Below, piece by piece: positions 45,079 through 54,625 of a DNA stretch of 64,000 nt. Each line of letters starts with the position of its first letter. Positions within the stretch are counted from its first letter, which is position 1. The notes under the pieces were generated by a model. It saw nothing but the letters and a program-made list of their open reading frames with translations. It did no database searches and was not told where the DNA came from. Source of the stretch: Streptomyces sp. B1I3 (lineage in GTDB: Bacteria > Actinomycetota > Actinomycetes > Streptomycetales > Streptomycetaceae); the NCBI RefSeq assembly GCF_030816615.1, contig NZ_JAUSYD010000001.1, positions 1,674,001 to 1,738,000 on the forward strand, written 5' to 3'. The position numbers and the translations under genes are program-made.

Positions 45079-45951
45079 GTGATCAGTGTCCTGTTCGCCG
45101 TTCTGACCGCCCTCAGCAACGGGTCCGCCTCCGTCCTCCAGCGGCGCGCCGCCCTGAACGTGCCCGACAGCGAGGCGATGCGCCTGTCGCTGTTCGGGCA
45201 CCTGCTGCGCCAGAAGGTGTGGCTCGCCGGGATCGCCCTGGTGGTCGTCGCGGCCGTCTGCCAGGCCGTGGCGCTGGCCACCGGCCCGATCGCCGTGGTC
45301 CAGCCCATCTTCGTGATCGAGTTGCCCGCGACGCTCCTGCTCGCCGGGTTCGTCATGCGGGTCCGGATGCCGCGGTCGGTGTGGCTCGGGGTGGGGGCGG
45401 TGACGCTCGGGCTGGCGCTCGGCATGGCGTCCGCCGCGCCCGTCGGGGGCAGCGACAGTGTGCGCGGCGCCGCCTGGGTCCCTGCCCTGGTGCTCACGGG
45501 TCTCTTCGAGGCCGCGCTGATCGTCGCCGCGCTCGGCCTGCGCGGCAACCCCCGGGCCGCGCTGCTCGGGCTGGCGGCGGCCTGCGGTTACGCGCTGACG
45601 GCCGCGCTCATGAAGGACGCCATGGCGCGGCTGGAGGCCGGGGACGGGCTGACGTCCCTGCTGACGGCATGGCAGCTGTACGCCACGGCCGTGGCCGGCG
45701 TCGGCGCGCTGTACCTCCTCCAGAACGCCTTGCAGGCGGGCACGCTGGTGGCCGTACAGCCGATGCTGACCCTCGGGGACGCGCTGATCAGTGTGCTCTA
45801 CGGGGTGACTCTGTTCGGTGAGAGGCTGCGGACCGGATGGTGGCTGCTGCCCCAGCTGACCGGAGTCGCGCTGATCGCCGTGGGCTGCGTGGTGCTGGCC
45901 CGTTCGCCGCTGGCCTCCGGGGGCGCGGGGCCGCGGCCGAGGGTGAAGTGA
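45079..45951 (+). CDS. DMT-superfamily transporter
   Basis: A 290-residue membrane protein with nine to ten hydrophobic segments of the EamA/DMT type: FAVLTALSNGSASVLQRRAA, GPIAVVQPIFVIELPATLLLAG and QAGTLVAVQPMLTLGDALISVLYGVTLFGERL (the second repeat). GTG 45079 begins MISVLFAVL. The substrate is not predictable. It diverges from the YcaQ-like gene. Confidence 0.88.
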   Translation: MISVLFAVLTALSNGSASVLQRRAALNVPDSEAMRLSLFGHLLRQKVWLAGIALVVVAAVCQAVALATGPIAVVQPIFVIELPATLLLAGFVMRVRMPRSVWLGVGAVTLGLALGMASAAPVGGSDSVRGAAWVPALVLTGLFEAALIVAALGLRGNPRAALLGLAAACGYALTAALMKDAMARLEAGDGLTSLLTAWQLYATAVAGVGALYLLQNALQAGTLVAVQPMLTLGDALISVLYGVTLFGERLRTGWWLLPQLTGVALIAVGCVVLARSPLASGGAGPRPRVK

Positions 45952-45985
45952 CCGCCAGGACGCGACGCGCCGCCGGGCCGGCCGG

Positions 45986-47032
45986 TCAGGGCCGTCCCGT
46001 GGGCGCCACCTCCTCACCGGGCGGCACGGGCCCGGGCGGGGTGCCGTCACCGAACGGCCGGCCGCCCAGCTGTTCCCGGTGGTGCGGGGTCAGCCAGCCG
46101 GACAGGTCGGGTCCGAGCGGCACGATGCCGGTGGGGTTGATGCCGGTGTGCACCCGGTGGTAGTGCCGCTTGATGTGGTCGAAGTCGACGGTGTCTCCGA
46201 AGCCGGGGATCTGGTACAGGTCGCGGACGTACGCCCACAGGACGGGGTCCTCGGTCAGCTTGGCGCGGTTGCACTTGAAGTGGCCGTGGTAGACGGCGTC
46301 GAACCGCACCAGGGTGGTGAACAGCCGGATGTCCGCCTCGGTGATGGTGTCCCCGACCAGGTAGCGCTGCCCGGCGAGCCGCTCGGAGACCAGGTCGAGA
46401 CGGCGGAACACGTCGACGTAGGCGGCCTCGTACTCACCCTGTCCGCTGGCGAACCCGGCCCGGTAGACGCCGTTGTTGACGTCCCGGTAGATGCCGTCCA
46501 TGACCTCGTCGATCTCGCCGCGCAGCCGTTCGGGGTAGAGGTCGGGGGCGCCGGGACGGTGCAGGTCCGTCCACTCGGTGGCCAGGTCGAGGGTGATCTG
46601 CTGGTAGTCGTTGGTGACGAGCCGGCCGCTCGGTACGTCGACGATCGCGGGCACGCTGACGCCCCCGGGGTAGTCCCGCTCGCGGGCGTCGTACGCCTCG
46701 CTCAGGTAGCGGATGCCGAGCACCGGGTCCCGGCCGTCCCCGTACAGGGTGAAGCGCCAGCTGCGGTCGTCCTGGATGGGGTCGGCGACGGCCAGGGACA
46801 GGGCGCTCTCCAGGCCGAGGAGCCGCCGGGAGACCAGCGACCGGCTGGCCCACGGGCAGGCCCGGCTGACCACGAGCCGGTAGCGGCCCGCCTCGACGGG
46901 CCAGCCGTCGCGTCCGTCGGCGGTGATGCGGTCGGCGAAGTGGCTGCGGGACCGCTTGAAGGGCTTGTGCCCGTACGAGGTGTTCCCGCCGGGTTCCCGG
47001 TCGGCTGGGCCCTGGTCCGCTGCGTCGCTCAT
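45986..47032 (-). CDS. Glutathionyl-hydroquinone reductase-like (ECM4/YqjG family)
   Basis: A 348-residue glutathione-transferase-fold protein. The catalytic cysteine is Cys59 in VVSRACPWASR, the CPW motif that marks the Xi class; DPIQDDRSWRF, SVPAIVDVPSGRLVTNDYQQI and the C-terminal helical domain with GHFKCNRAKL agree. Actinobacteria use mycothiol, so the thiol partner may be mycothiol rather than glutathione. The ATG overlaps the stop of the MFS gene as ATGA, forming a two-gene operon. Confidence 0.93.
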   Translation of the reverse strand: MSDAADQGPADREPGGNTSYGHKPFKRSRSHFADRITADGRDGWPVEAGRYRLVVSRACPWASRSLVSRRLLGLESALSLAVADPIQDDRSWRFTLYGDGRDPVLGIRYLSEAYDARERDYPGGVSVPAIVDVPSGRLVTNDYQQITLDLATEWTDLHRPGAPDLYPERLRGEIDEVMDGIYRDVNNGVYRAGFASGQGEYEAAYVDVFRRLDLVSERLAGQRYLVGDTITEADIRLFTTLVRFDAVYHGHFKCNRAKLTEDPVLWAYVRDLYQIPGFGDTVDFDHIKRHYHRVHTGINPTGIVPLGPDLSGWLTPHHREQLGGRPFGDGTPPGPVPPGEEVAPTGRP

Positions 47033-48525
47033 GATGCTCTCCTCGTCGGTTCGGGTGTCGCGGCCTTCTCCTCATGACTGCTGCCCCGCCTGCCCGCCAC
47101 GACATCGGCCAGGGCGACGATCAGCCCGGCAAGGACGAAGGCGACCGAGACGATCAACCCGTGGTCGTAGGCGTCCGCCCAGCCGTCTTCCCCCAGGTGG
47201 GCGAAGAAGACCGAACCCACAGCGGCGATCCCGATGGCCGATCCGACGCGCTGGCTCGTCTGGAGGCTGCCTCCGGCGCTGCCCGCGTTCGGCACGGGGA
47301 CCTCGGAGAGCGTGAGGGTCTGGTTGGGCGCGATCACGAGACCGCTGCCGAGTCCGGCCAGCAGCAGGGGGGCCGCCATGGCGAGCCCGGCACCCCGTCC
47401 CGGCACCAGGTGGGCGGCGAGTGCGGTGAGGCCGAGCCCGGCGGCCACCATCGCGAGTCCGACGACGATCAGCGGCCGTCCGAAGCGGTGGACCAGCCTG
47501 CCGCCGATGCCCGCGGAGGCGCCGGCGCCCAGGGCGAACGGGGTGATCGCGAGGCCCGCCTCCAGGGCGCTGTAGTGCAGTCCGGACTGGAAGTAGAGCG
47601 TGGTGATGAAGAAGATCGAGGTGAATCCCGCGAAGTACAGAAGGATCATCAGACAGCCGAGCCAGAAGGACCGGAGCCGGAAGAGGGAGAGGTCCAGGAC
47701 CGGTTGGACACGGCGTCCGGCGCAGCGCGACTCCCAGGCGGTGAACGCGGTGAGCAGGACCAGGGCCACCAGCAGGAGCAGCCATTTGCCGTTCCCCGGC
47801 CATTGCTGGGCCTGGACGAACGGCAGCAGCAGGGCGAGCACCCCGGCTCCGAGGAGCAGCACGCCGACGGGGTCCAGGTCGCGCGGCCTGACCCGGGTCG
47901 CCGACGGGGTGTCCGGGAGCAGCCGCCGGGCCAGCAGGAGGCAGACGAGTCCGATGGGCAGGTTGACGTAGAACACCCAGCGCCAGCCCTCCTCGGCCCC
48001 GGCCATCTGGATGAGCAGCCCGCCCAGGAGGGGTCCGACCGCGGTGGAGATGCCGACCACGGTGCCGAACATTCCGAAGGCGCGGCCGCGTTCGCGGCCG
48101 GAGAACATCTGCTGGATCAGTGCGGAGATCTGGGGCGAGAGCAGCCCGCCGGCCGCGCCCTGGACGAGCCGGGCGACCACGAGCCAGGTGCTGGACTGGG
48201 CGGCCCCGCAGGCGGCCGAGGACAGGGTGAACAGGGCGAGCCCCGCCATGAACACCGCTCGGCGCCCCCGGGCGTCGCCGAGCCGTCCGCCGGGGATGAG
48301 GACGAGTCCGAAGGCGAGCGCGTAGCCCGAGAGCACCCACTGGAGGTCGGACTCCGGGGTCTGCAGGCCCTCCTTGATGGACGGCAGTGCCACGTTGACG
48401 ATGGAGACGTCGAGCAGCGTCATGAAACCCGCCACGAGACAGACGGCGAGGGCGCGCCAGCGACGGGGATCGGAGGGTGCCGGACCGGAGGCGGCTGTGT
48501 CCCGGTTCCCCGTGCTCTCTGCCAT
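47029..48525 (-). CDS. MFS drug-resistance transporter (DHA2, EmrB/QacA type)
   Basis: A 498-residue major-facilitator exporter with 14 predicted membrane segments. Landmarks are FMTLLDVSIVNVALPSI in helix 1, the GGRLGDARGRRAVF loop, LVQGAAGGLLSPQISALI and motif C GTVVGISTAVGPLLGG. It is coupled to the glutathionyl-hydroquinone reductase-like gene, suggesting quinone or xenobiotic detoxification. Its upstream region contains a nine-copy heptanucleotide repeat. Confidence 0.93.
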   Translation of the reverse strand: MAESTGNRDTAASGPAPSDPRRWRALAVCLVAGFMTLLDVSIVNVALPSIKEGLQTPESDLQWVLSGYALAFGLVLIPGGRLGDARGRRAVFMAGLALFTLSSAACGAAQSSTWLVVARLVQGAAGGLLSPQISALIQQMFSGRERGRAFGMFGTVVGISTAVGPLLGGLLIQMAGAEEGWRWVFYVNLPIGLVCLLLARRLLPDTPSATRVRPRDLDPVGVLLLGAGVLALLLPFVQAQQWPGNGKWLLLLVALVLLTAFTAWESRCAGRRVQPVLDLSLFRLRSFWLGCLMILLYFAGFTSIFFITTLYFQSGLHYSALEAGLAITPFALGAGASAGIGGRLVHRFGRPLIVVGLAMVAAGLGLTALAAHLVPGRGAGLAMAAPLLLAGLGSGLVIAPNQTLTLSEVPVPNAGSAGGSLQTSQRVGSAIGIAAVGSVFFAHLGEDGWADAYDHGLIVSVAFVLAGLIVALADVVAGRRGSSHEEKAATPEPTRRAS

Positions 48526-48737
48526 GCCCGCACCCTAGGCGCCGGTCCGCCCATCGTCACCCCGGGCGCGCCGCGCACCCGGGCGGCGCGCCCCTGTCAG
48601 CCGCGTGCCCGGGAGGTGCGGTTCAGCGGTCCGCGGTCCCCGGTCCCGATCGCCTGGAGCGGCCCGTGGACGGGAGGCCGCGTCAGGGGCGGCCCGGCAC
48701 GGGAGCGGACAGCGTGCCCGGTGGCAGGTGGCCGTCC

Positions 48738-48800
48738 GGTCGGCGGTCGGCGGTCGGCGGTCGGCGGTCGGCGGTCGGCGGTCGGCGGTCGGCGGTCGGC
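48738..48800. repeat. Nine perfect copies of GGTCGGC
   Basis: A 63-bp heptanucleotide microsatellite in the 321-bp gap between the divergent MFS and VOC genes. It ends 46 bases before the VOC start. Nothing else was recognised in this gap. Confidence 0.95.
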
Positions 48801-48846
48801 GCCCGCACCCTGGCGTGTCGGGCCCCGACGGGGGTACCGGTGGAAC

Positions 48847-49311
48847 ATGACTGTCGCAAAAACGAGTGTTCTGGTTCTGGACTGCGCCGAACCCACCGAG
48901 CTCGCGCAGTTCTACGCCTCCCTCCTCGACGCCGAGACGCGCCTGGCGGACGACCCCGACTTCGTCGAGATCGTCGGCCACGACGGCGTGCACATGGCCA
49001 TCCGCCGCGACCACGGTCACGCACCGCCGAGCTGGCCGCGCCCCGAGAACTCCCAGCAGGCGCACCTGCGCATTCTGGTGGACCCGGGAGACATGGACGA
49101 GGCCGAGCGCGAGGCGATAAGCCTCGGCGCCCGGCCGGTGGACACCCGGGACAGCAACAGCGGCCCGCGCGACGTCCGCGTCTACAACGATCCGGCCGGC
49201 CACTCGTTCTCGCTGGCCGTCTACCCGGCCCGTCGGGCGGAGGACGGTACGGCGGAGGACGGTACGGCGGAGCCCGTCAGGCGGAGCGGCGGCGCAGCGC
49301 CGGCTCGGTGA
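48847..49311 (+). CDS. VOC-family (glyoxalase-like) protein
   Basis: A 154-residue member of the vicinal oxygen chelate fold: [21 protein letters not shown] at the start, [26 protein letters not shown] and [17 protein letters not shown] at the end. Activity unknown. The last 25 residues come from a duplicated 15-bp unit (EDGTA twice) and overlap the 3' end of the converging aldo/keto reductase gene by 35 bases, so the native stop may have been lost. Confidence 0.85.
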   Translation: MTVAKTSVLVLDCAEPTELAQFYASLLDAETRLADDPDFVEIVGHDGVHMAIRRDHGHAPPSWPRPENSQQAHLRILVDPGDMDEAEREAISLGARPVDTRDSNSGPRDVRVYNDPAGHSFSLAVYPARRAEDGTAEDGTAEPVRRSGGAAPAR

Positions 49312-50311
49312 GCGCCGGTGGGGTGTAACCGGCGTCGCGTGCCGAGAGGTTGGTGCCGGGCGGGACGATCTCGTCGATCCGGTCCAGGACGTCCCTGCCC
49401 AGCCGCACCTTGTCCGCGCCCAGCTGGCTGTCCAGCTGTTCGAAGGTGCGCGGGCCGATGATCGCCGACGTGACGGCCGGGTGTTCGAGGACGAAGGCCA
49501 GGGCGAGCTGTACGAGGGTGAGTCCGGCCTCCTCGGCAAGGTGCGCCAGCACCTCCGCGGCGGCCAGCTTGGCGGCGTTCTCCGGTGCGGTGACGTCGAA
49601 GCGGGCGGCCTGGCGGGCGGTGCGGCTGGACGCGGGCTGCGCGGCGCCGGTGCGGTAGCGGCCGGAGAGCCATCCGCCGGCCAGCGGACTCCAGGACAGC
49701 ACCCCGAGGCCGTACCGCTGGGCGACCGGCAGGACCTCACGCTCGATGCCACGGGCCAGCAGGGAGTACGGCGGCTGCTCGGCGACCACGCGTTCACGGC
49801 CCCTGCGCTCGGCGAGCCACTGGCCCTCGACGATCGCGGACGGCTCGAAGGTCGAGGTGCCGATGTAACGGATCTTGCCCTGGTGGACGAGGTCGGAGAG
49901 CGCGCCGAGGGTCTCGTCGAAGTCGGTGTCCGGCTCGGGACGGTGCACCTGGTAGAGGTCGATCCAGTCGGTGCCGAGCCTGCGGAGGCTGTTCTCGACC
50001 TCCCGGATGATCCAGCGGCGGCTGTTGCCCCGTTCGTTGGGGCCGTCGCCGAGGCTGCCGTGGAACTTGGTGGCCAGCACCACGTCGTCGCGCCGCCCCC
50101 CGGCGAGGGCCTTGCCGACGATGGTCTCCGACTCGCCCGCGGAGTAGACGTCCGCGGTGTCGACGAAGTTGATGCCCGAGTCGAGCGCGTGGTGGATGAT
50201 CCGGACGCCGTCGTCGTGGTCGGCGTTGCCACGGGGGCCGAACATCATCGTGCCGAGGGCCAGCGGGCTGACCTTCACGCCGGTGCGCCCGAGGGTGCGG
50301 TACTCCGTCAT
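49277..50311 (-). CDS. Aldo/keto reductase
   Basis: NADPH-dependent barrel reductase, 344 residues. Catalytic residues lie in [14 protein letters not shown] (Asp and Tyr), VVLATKFHG (Lys) and [18 protein letters not shown] (His); the C-terminal cofactor loop is [19 protein letters not shown]. It resembles the YghZ/Kv-beta-like group. The substrate is unknown. It lies 226 bases downstream of the organosulfur monooxygenase gene on the same strand. Confidence 0.93.
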   Translation of the reverse strand: MTEYRTLGRTGVKVSPLALGTMMFGPRGNADHDDGVRIIHHALDSGINFVDTADVYSAGESETIVGKALAGGRRDDVVLATKFHGSLGDGPNERGNSRRWIIREVENSLRRLGTDWIDLYQVHRPEPDTDFDETLGALSDLVHQGKIRYIGTSTFEPSAIVEGQWLAERRGRERVVAEQPPYSLLARGIEREVLPVAQRYGLGVLSWSPLAGGWLSGRYRTGAAQPASSRTARQAARFDVTAPENAAKLAAAEVLAHLAEEAGLTLVQLALAFVLEHPAVTSAIIGPRTFEQLDSQLGADKVRLGRDVLDRIDEIVPPGTNLSARDAGYTPPALTEPALRRRSA

Positions 50312-50537
50312 CGTGCGTTCTCCTTGACCAGTTCATCGGTGCGGTGACGGCCGGTGAGGCCGTCGGCCGGTGAGGGGTTCCCCTTCTGCCGGAAGGCTTC
50401 CCACGAGCGGTGGCAGACGCCTCGTACGGCCGGCGACGAGGTGGGGGTGCCGTGAACGGGGAGGAGGCGCCCGTGTGGCGCCGGCCGGTCGCCGGCTCCT
50501 CCTCCCGGATCACTCCACCCGCCGTCAGGACAGCCGG

Positions 50538-51917
50538 TCACCGGGCCGCAGCCGTCGCGAGACCGATACCGGTGTGGCCGTCGCCGGTGTCGACGGTGTC
50601 GAACAGCCGGTTGGCGGGCCTCGGCAGTCCGTAGTGCTCGCGCAGGGTGGCTCCGGTGTACTCGGTGCGGAACAGACCGCGCTCCTGGAGTATCGGGACG
50701 ACCCGGTCGACGAAGCTCTCGAGCCCGGACGGGAGCACGGCGGGCATGATGTTGAAGCCGTCGGCCGCACCGCTGTCGTACCAGTGCTCGATGGTGTCGG
50801 CGACCTGCTCGGCCGTTCCCGCGAACGTGCGGTGGCCGCGCCCGCCGCCGAGCCGTCCGATGAGCTGGCGCACCGTCAGCCTCTCCCGTCGCGCGAGCTC
50901 CACCACCAGGGTGTAGCGGCTCTTGGCCCCCTCGATCTCGTCCTCGTCGGGGAGGTCGGCGGGCAGTTCCCGGTCGAGGTGCAGGTCGGCGGCGTCGAGC
51001 TTCAGCGTCCGGGCCAGCTGGCGCTTGGCGTACTCCGGGACGATGAGCCGGTCGAGCTCCGCGTCCAGTGCGAGCGCCTCGGCCTCGGTGTCGCCGATGA
51101 CCGGGACGATGCCGGGCAGGATCTTGATGCCGTCCGGGTTGCGGCCCAGCGCCTCGGCACGCTGCTTGACGTCCTTGTAGAAGGCGATGCCCTCCTCCAG
51201 GGTCTGCTGCGCGGTGAACACCGCTTCCGCGTAGCGGGCCGCGAAGTCCTTGCCGTCCTCGCTGGAGCCCGCCTGGACGAGCAGCGGGTAGCCCTGCGGG
51301 GGGCGTTCCACGTTGAGCGCGCCCTCGACGCGGAAGAACTCGCCGGTGTGGCCGATGCCGCGGACCCGGTCGGCCAGCGCGTGGACCCCGGCCTCCTTGT
51401 CGGCCACGACCGCGTCGTCCGCCCAGCTGTCCCAGAGCTTCGTGGACACCTCGACGAACTCGACGGCGCGCCGGTAGCGGTCGCGGTGCAGGGGTGTGTC
51501 GTCGAGACCGAAGTTGCGGGCCGCGTCGGCACCGGCGGTGGTCACGATGTTCCAGCCGGCCCGGCCCCCGGAGACGTGGTCCAGCGACGCGAAGCGGCGG
51601 GCCAGATTGTACGGCTCGTTGTAGCTGGTGGACGCGGTGGCGATCAGGCCGATGCGCTCGGTGACTCCGGCGAGCGCGGTGAGCAGGACGGTGGGTTCCA
51701 GCTTGGCGGCGGGGCGCCGGCCGGGGTCGCCCATGAGGACGGGCCCGTCGGCGAGGAACAGGGAGTCCAGACGGCCGCGTTCGGCGATGCGGGCCAGGTT
51801 CTTGTAGTGCTCCAGGTCGGAGCCGGCCCCGGCGTCGCTCTCGGGGAGGCGCCAGGACGCCTCGTGGTGGCCGGTGGACATCAGGAAGGCGTTCAGGTGG
51901 AGCTGCTTGCGCGGCAT
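50538..51917 (-). CDS. Flavin-dependent monooxygenase (NtaA/SnaA/DszA type)
   Basis: A 459-residue luciferase-like FMNH2-dependent monooxygenase. MPRKQLHLNAFLMSTGHHEASWR and SLDHVSGGRAGWNIVTTAGADAARNFG are hallmarks of the NtaA/SnaA/SoxA/DszA subgroup that oxidises organosulfur or aminopolycarboxylate substrates; PPQGYPLLVQAGSSEDGKDFAARYAEAVF is also typical. It is the last gene of an operon with flavin reductase and a sulfonate/taurine-type importer, so desulfonation or dibenzothiophene-like sulfone oxidation is the probable role. Confidence 0.92.
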   Translation of the reverse strand: MPRKQLHLNAFLMSTGHHEASWRLPESDAGAGSDLEHYKNLARIAERGRLDSLFLADGPVLMGDPGRRPAAKLEPTVLLTALAGVTERIGLIATASTSYNEPYNLARRFASLDHVSGGRAGWNIVTTAGADAARNFGLDDTPLHRDRYRRAVEFVEVSTKLWDSWADDAVVADKEAGVHALADRVRGIGHTGEFFRVEGALNVERPPQGYPLLVQAGSSEDGKDFAARYAEAVFTAQQTLEEGIAFYKDVKQRAEALGRNPDGIKILPGIVPVIGDTEAEALALDAELDRLIVPEYAKRQLARTLKLDAADLHLDRELPADLPDEDEIEGAKSRYTLVVELARRERLTVRQLIGRLGGGRGHRTFAGTAEQVADTIEHWYDSGAADGFNIMPAVLPSGLESFVDRVVPILQERGLFRTEYTGATLREHYGLPRPANRLFDTVDTGDGHTGIGLATAAAR

Positions 51918-51947
51918 GGTGTCTTCTCCTCGGACGGACTCGGAAAG

Positions 51948-52694
51948 TCAGTGGGTGAGCTGGGGCTGTGTCACGCCGAGGGCGGCGAGCAGTGTGTCGC
52001 GGTACTCCTGGAAGCGCGGTTCACGCCGGGAGCGTGGGGAGGGCAGGTCGATCCTGAGGTCCATGGAGATCAGGCCGTCCTCCAGGACGAGCACCCGGTC
52101 GGCGAGTTCCACGGCCTCGTCGACGTCGTGGGTGACGAGCAGGACGGCGGGGCGGTGGCGTTCGTAGAGCTCGCGCAACAGGCCGTGCATCTTGATCCGC
52201 GTCAGCGCGTCCAGGGCACCGAACGGCTCGTCGGCGAGCAGGAGTTCGGGGTCACGGACGAGCGCCCGGGCCAGGGCGGCGCGTTGCTGTTCGCCGCCGG
52301 ACAGCTCGTGGGGCCAGGAGCGGTCGCGGCCTTCCAGTCCGACCTCGGCGAGCGCCGTGAGGCCCCGCTCGCGGGCCCCGGGTCCGCGCAGCCCGAGGAC
52401 GACGTTGTCGAGCACCCTCAGCCAGGGCAGCAGCCGGGAGTCCTGGAAGGAGAGCGAGACCCGGTCGGGCACGGAGAGTTCGCCGGATCCCTCGACCGTG
52501 TGGTCGAGCCGGGCGACGGCCCGCAGGAGAGTGGACTTGCCGGAGCCGCTGCGGCCGAGGAGGGCGGTGAACTCCCCCGGCGCCACGATCAGATCGAGCT
52601 CCTTGAGGACGTCCCGGTCCCCGAACCGCCGTACCAGCCGGGAGGTGCGGATCGCGGGCCGGGCTTCCGTCAGCCTGCCAGTGTGCGGCGCCAT
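51948..52694 (-). CDS. Sulfonate-type ABC transporter ATPase
   Basis: A 248-residue ATPase of the SsuB/TauB family. Walker A GRSGSGKST, Q-loop SFQDSRLLPW, signature LSGGEQQRAALARAL and Walker B LLLADEPFGALD are intact. The ATG 52694 (GGAAGG upstream) overlaps the 3' end of the permease gene by 25 bases. Partner of the adjacent permease and Tat-exported binding lipoprotein. Confidence 0.94.
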   Translation of the reverse strand: MAPHTGRLTEARPAIRTSRLVRRFGDRDVLKELDLIVAPGEFTALLGRSGSGKSTLLRAVARLDHTVEGSGELSVPDRVSLSFQDSRLLPWLRVLDNVVLGLRGPGARERGLTALAEVGLEGRDRSWPHELSGGEQQRAALARALVRDPELLLADEPFGALDALTRIKMHGLLRELYERHRPAVLLVTHDVDEAVELADRVLVLEDGLISMDLRIDLPSPRSRREPRFQEYRDTLLAALGVTQPQLTH

Positions 52695-53551
52695 GACAGG
52701 GCCTTCCTCTCGACTGCGCGTACCGCCGCGTCCGAGGCGAAGCCGAAGATCCCGTAGGCCACCAGCCCCACGATGATCACGTCGGACTGGGCGTACTGCT
52801 GGGCCTGGAACATCATGTAGCCGATACCGCTGGTGGCGTTGATCTGCTCGACCACGATGAGGCCGAGCCAGGAGGAGGTGACGCCGAGCCGCAGGCCGAC
52901 GAAGAAGCCGGGCAGCGATCCGGGTACGACGACCTTGCGGATGAAGGTCGCCCGGCTCAGGTCGAGTCCCTCGGCGAGTTCCACGTACTTGCCGTCGATG
53001 CCGGTCAGCGAGGCGTACGTGTTGATGTACATGTTCACCGCGACGCCGAGCGCGATGACGGTGACCTTCATCTGCTCGCCGATGCCGAGCCAGAGGATCA
53101 GCAGCGGGAGCATGGCCAGGGAGGGAATGGCCCGCTTGATCTGGAGCGGGCCGTCCAGCAGGTACTCCCCGCTGCGGCTCAGTCCCGCCGCCACGGCGAG
53201 GACGACGCCGGCGGACACACCGAAGAACAGTCCGAGTCCGGCGCGCTGGAGCGAGACGAGGACGTTGTCCTGCAGGCGGCCGGTGGTGATCAGGTCGGCG
53301 GCGGTGGCGAACACCGTGCCGGGCGAGGACAGGATCCGCGGGTCGAGGTAGCCGGACGCCGAGGCCCCCCACCACAGCAGAACGAGGAGCCCCGGGCCGA
53401 TCAGCCGTCCGAAGGGCAGCGCCCGGCCGGGGCCGAGCCGCCGTCGGGTGCCCCTGGAGACCGGGGCGGCCCGGGCGGCCTCCGGTCCGGTCTGCCGCGC
53501 CTCCGGCGTCCCGGGCCCGGCCAGATATGCCTCGGCCAACAGGTCGGTCAT
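52670..53551 (-). CDS. Sulfonate-type ABC transporter permease
   Basis: A 293-residue SsuC/TauC-like permease with a long Arg/Pro/Ala-rich cytoplasmic N-terminus (about 60 residues) and six membrane segments. The EAA loop is YVELAEGLDLSRATFIRKVVVPGSLPGFFVGLRLGV. The ATG 53551 overlaps the binding-protein stop as ATGA. It is the membrane channel of the organosulfur importer. Confidence 0.94.
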   Translation of the reverse strand: MTDLLAEAYLAGPGTPEARQTGPEAARAAPVSRGTRRRLGPGRALPFGRLIGPGLLVLLWWGASASGYLDPRILSSPGTVFATAADLITTGRLQDNVLVSLQRAGLGLFFGVSAGVVLAVAAGLSRSGEYLLDGPLQIKRAIPSLAMLPLLILWLGIGEQMKVTVIALGVAVNMYINTYASLTGIDGKYVELAEGLDLSRATFIRKVVVPGSLPGFFVGLRLGVTSSWLGLIVVEQINATSGIGYMMFQAQQYAQSDVIIVGLVAYGIFGFASDAAVRAVERKALSWRRTLAG

Positions 53552-54612
53552 GACTCCTCCCGGTACTCGGCGGCCACGGCCTCGGCCGCCAGCCCTTCGA
53601 AGCGGCGGTCGAACAGTTCGGCGGCCTTCTGCTCCGGCACGAAGCCGCCCTCGGCCATCAGGTCGGCGGTCTCCTGCTCCCAGGCGATGGCGTCGTCCCA
53701 GCTGACCGGGAACTGCGGCTTGTGCAGGGAGGCGACGATGCGTCTGCCGTCCTCCTTCGTCACGCCCTGGTCCTTGACGTAGTAGGCGTCGATCCACTCG
53801 TCGGGGTTCTCCCACGCCCACACCTGACCGCGTGCCCACAGCGGTACGAAGCTGCGCACGGCCGCGGCCTTCGCCGGGTCGTTGAGGACCTCGTTCGGCG
53901 CCCAGAGCACGGTCAGCAGGTCGACGACCTCCGTCTTCACCCCGCGGGCGCCGTCCTTGGCGTACTGGTCGAGGTATTTCGTCAGGGTCGGTTCGCCCAG
54001 CGGCGCCACATCGACCTGTCCGGACTGCAGGGCGGTGAGGAACTGCGTGCTGGGCAGGGCGACCAGCTCGACGTCGCTGTTCTTCAGCCCCGCCTCCTTG
54101 AGCGCCCGCAGGACGACGACGCCCTGCGCCTGCCCTTGGGAGAACGCGATCTTCTTCCCCCGGAAGTCCGCGGCCTTCGTCACGGCCGAGCCGGGAGCCG
54201 TCGCGAACGTGTACAGCGGGTATCTGCGGACCTGCACCCCGACTATTTTCGCCTGTACGCCGATGGCGTGAGCCTGGATAGGCGGAATTCCGGCATTGGT
54301 GGCCAGGTCGATGGATGTGGCGCGGAAACCCTGGATGATGTCGGGCCCTGCCGACAGGTTCGGCCACTCGGAGACGGTGAAGGGGAGTTCCTTCGCCAGC
54401 CCGGAGGCCTCGAACTGGAGCCGCGCCGTACGGACGGCTATGTTCAGCTCGGTCCCGGGCGGCGGATCCCCGGACGGCAGGGCGCCGGCGGGTTCTGCCG
54501 AAGCCACGGATTTCGTCTGCGGGGAGCAGGCGGCAACGCTCAGTACGGCCCCTCCGGCCAGTGCGAGGAATGATCTGCGGGCCAGGGCCCGCCGGTTGTC
54601 ATGGCGTGTCAT
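53548..54612 (-). CDS. Organosulfur ABC substrate-binding lipoprotein
   Basis: A 354-residue SsuA/TauA-like binding protein. The N-terminus combines a Tat-type start (ALARRSFLALAGGAVLSVAAC) with a lipobox cysteine at Cys29. Domain I carries LNIAVRTARLQFEASGLAKELPF and GSAVTKAADFRGKKIAFSQGQAQG. The substrate site is not recognisably taurine-like, so an aliphatic or aromatic sulfonate is only inferred. It begins 14 bases after the flavin reductase stop. Confidence 0.93.
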   Translation of the reverse strand: MTRHDNRRALARRSFLALAGGAVLSVAACSPQTKSVASAEPAGALPSGDPPPGTELNIAVRTARLQFEASGLAKELPFTVSEWPNLSAGPDIIQGFRATSIDLATNAGIPPIQAHAIGVQAKIVGVQVRRYPLYTFATAPGSAVTKAADFRGKKIAFSQGQAQGVVVLRALKEAGLKNSDVELVALPSTQFLTALQSGQVDVAPLGEPTLTKYLDQYAKDGARGVKTEVVDLLTVLWAPNEVLNDPAKAAAVRSFVPLWARGQVWAWENPDEWIDAYYVKDQGVTKEDGRRIVASLHKPQFPVSWDDAIAWEQETADLMAEGGFVPEQKAAELFDRRFEGLAAEAVAAEYREES

Positions 54613-54625
54613 CGTGTGTTCCTGC

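Noticed and set aside
48738..48800. Heptamer array considered as a CRISPR or origin iteron array
   Set aside because: Units are contiguous with no spacers, and no replication or Cas gene is nearby.
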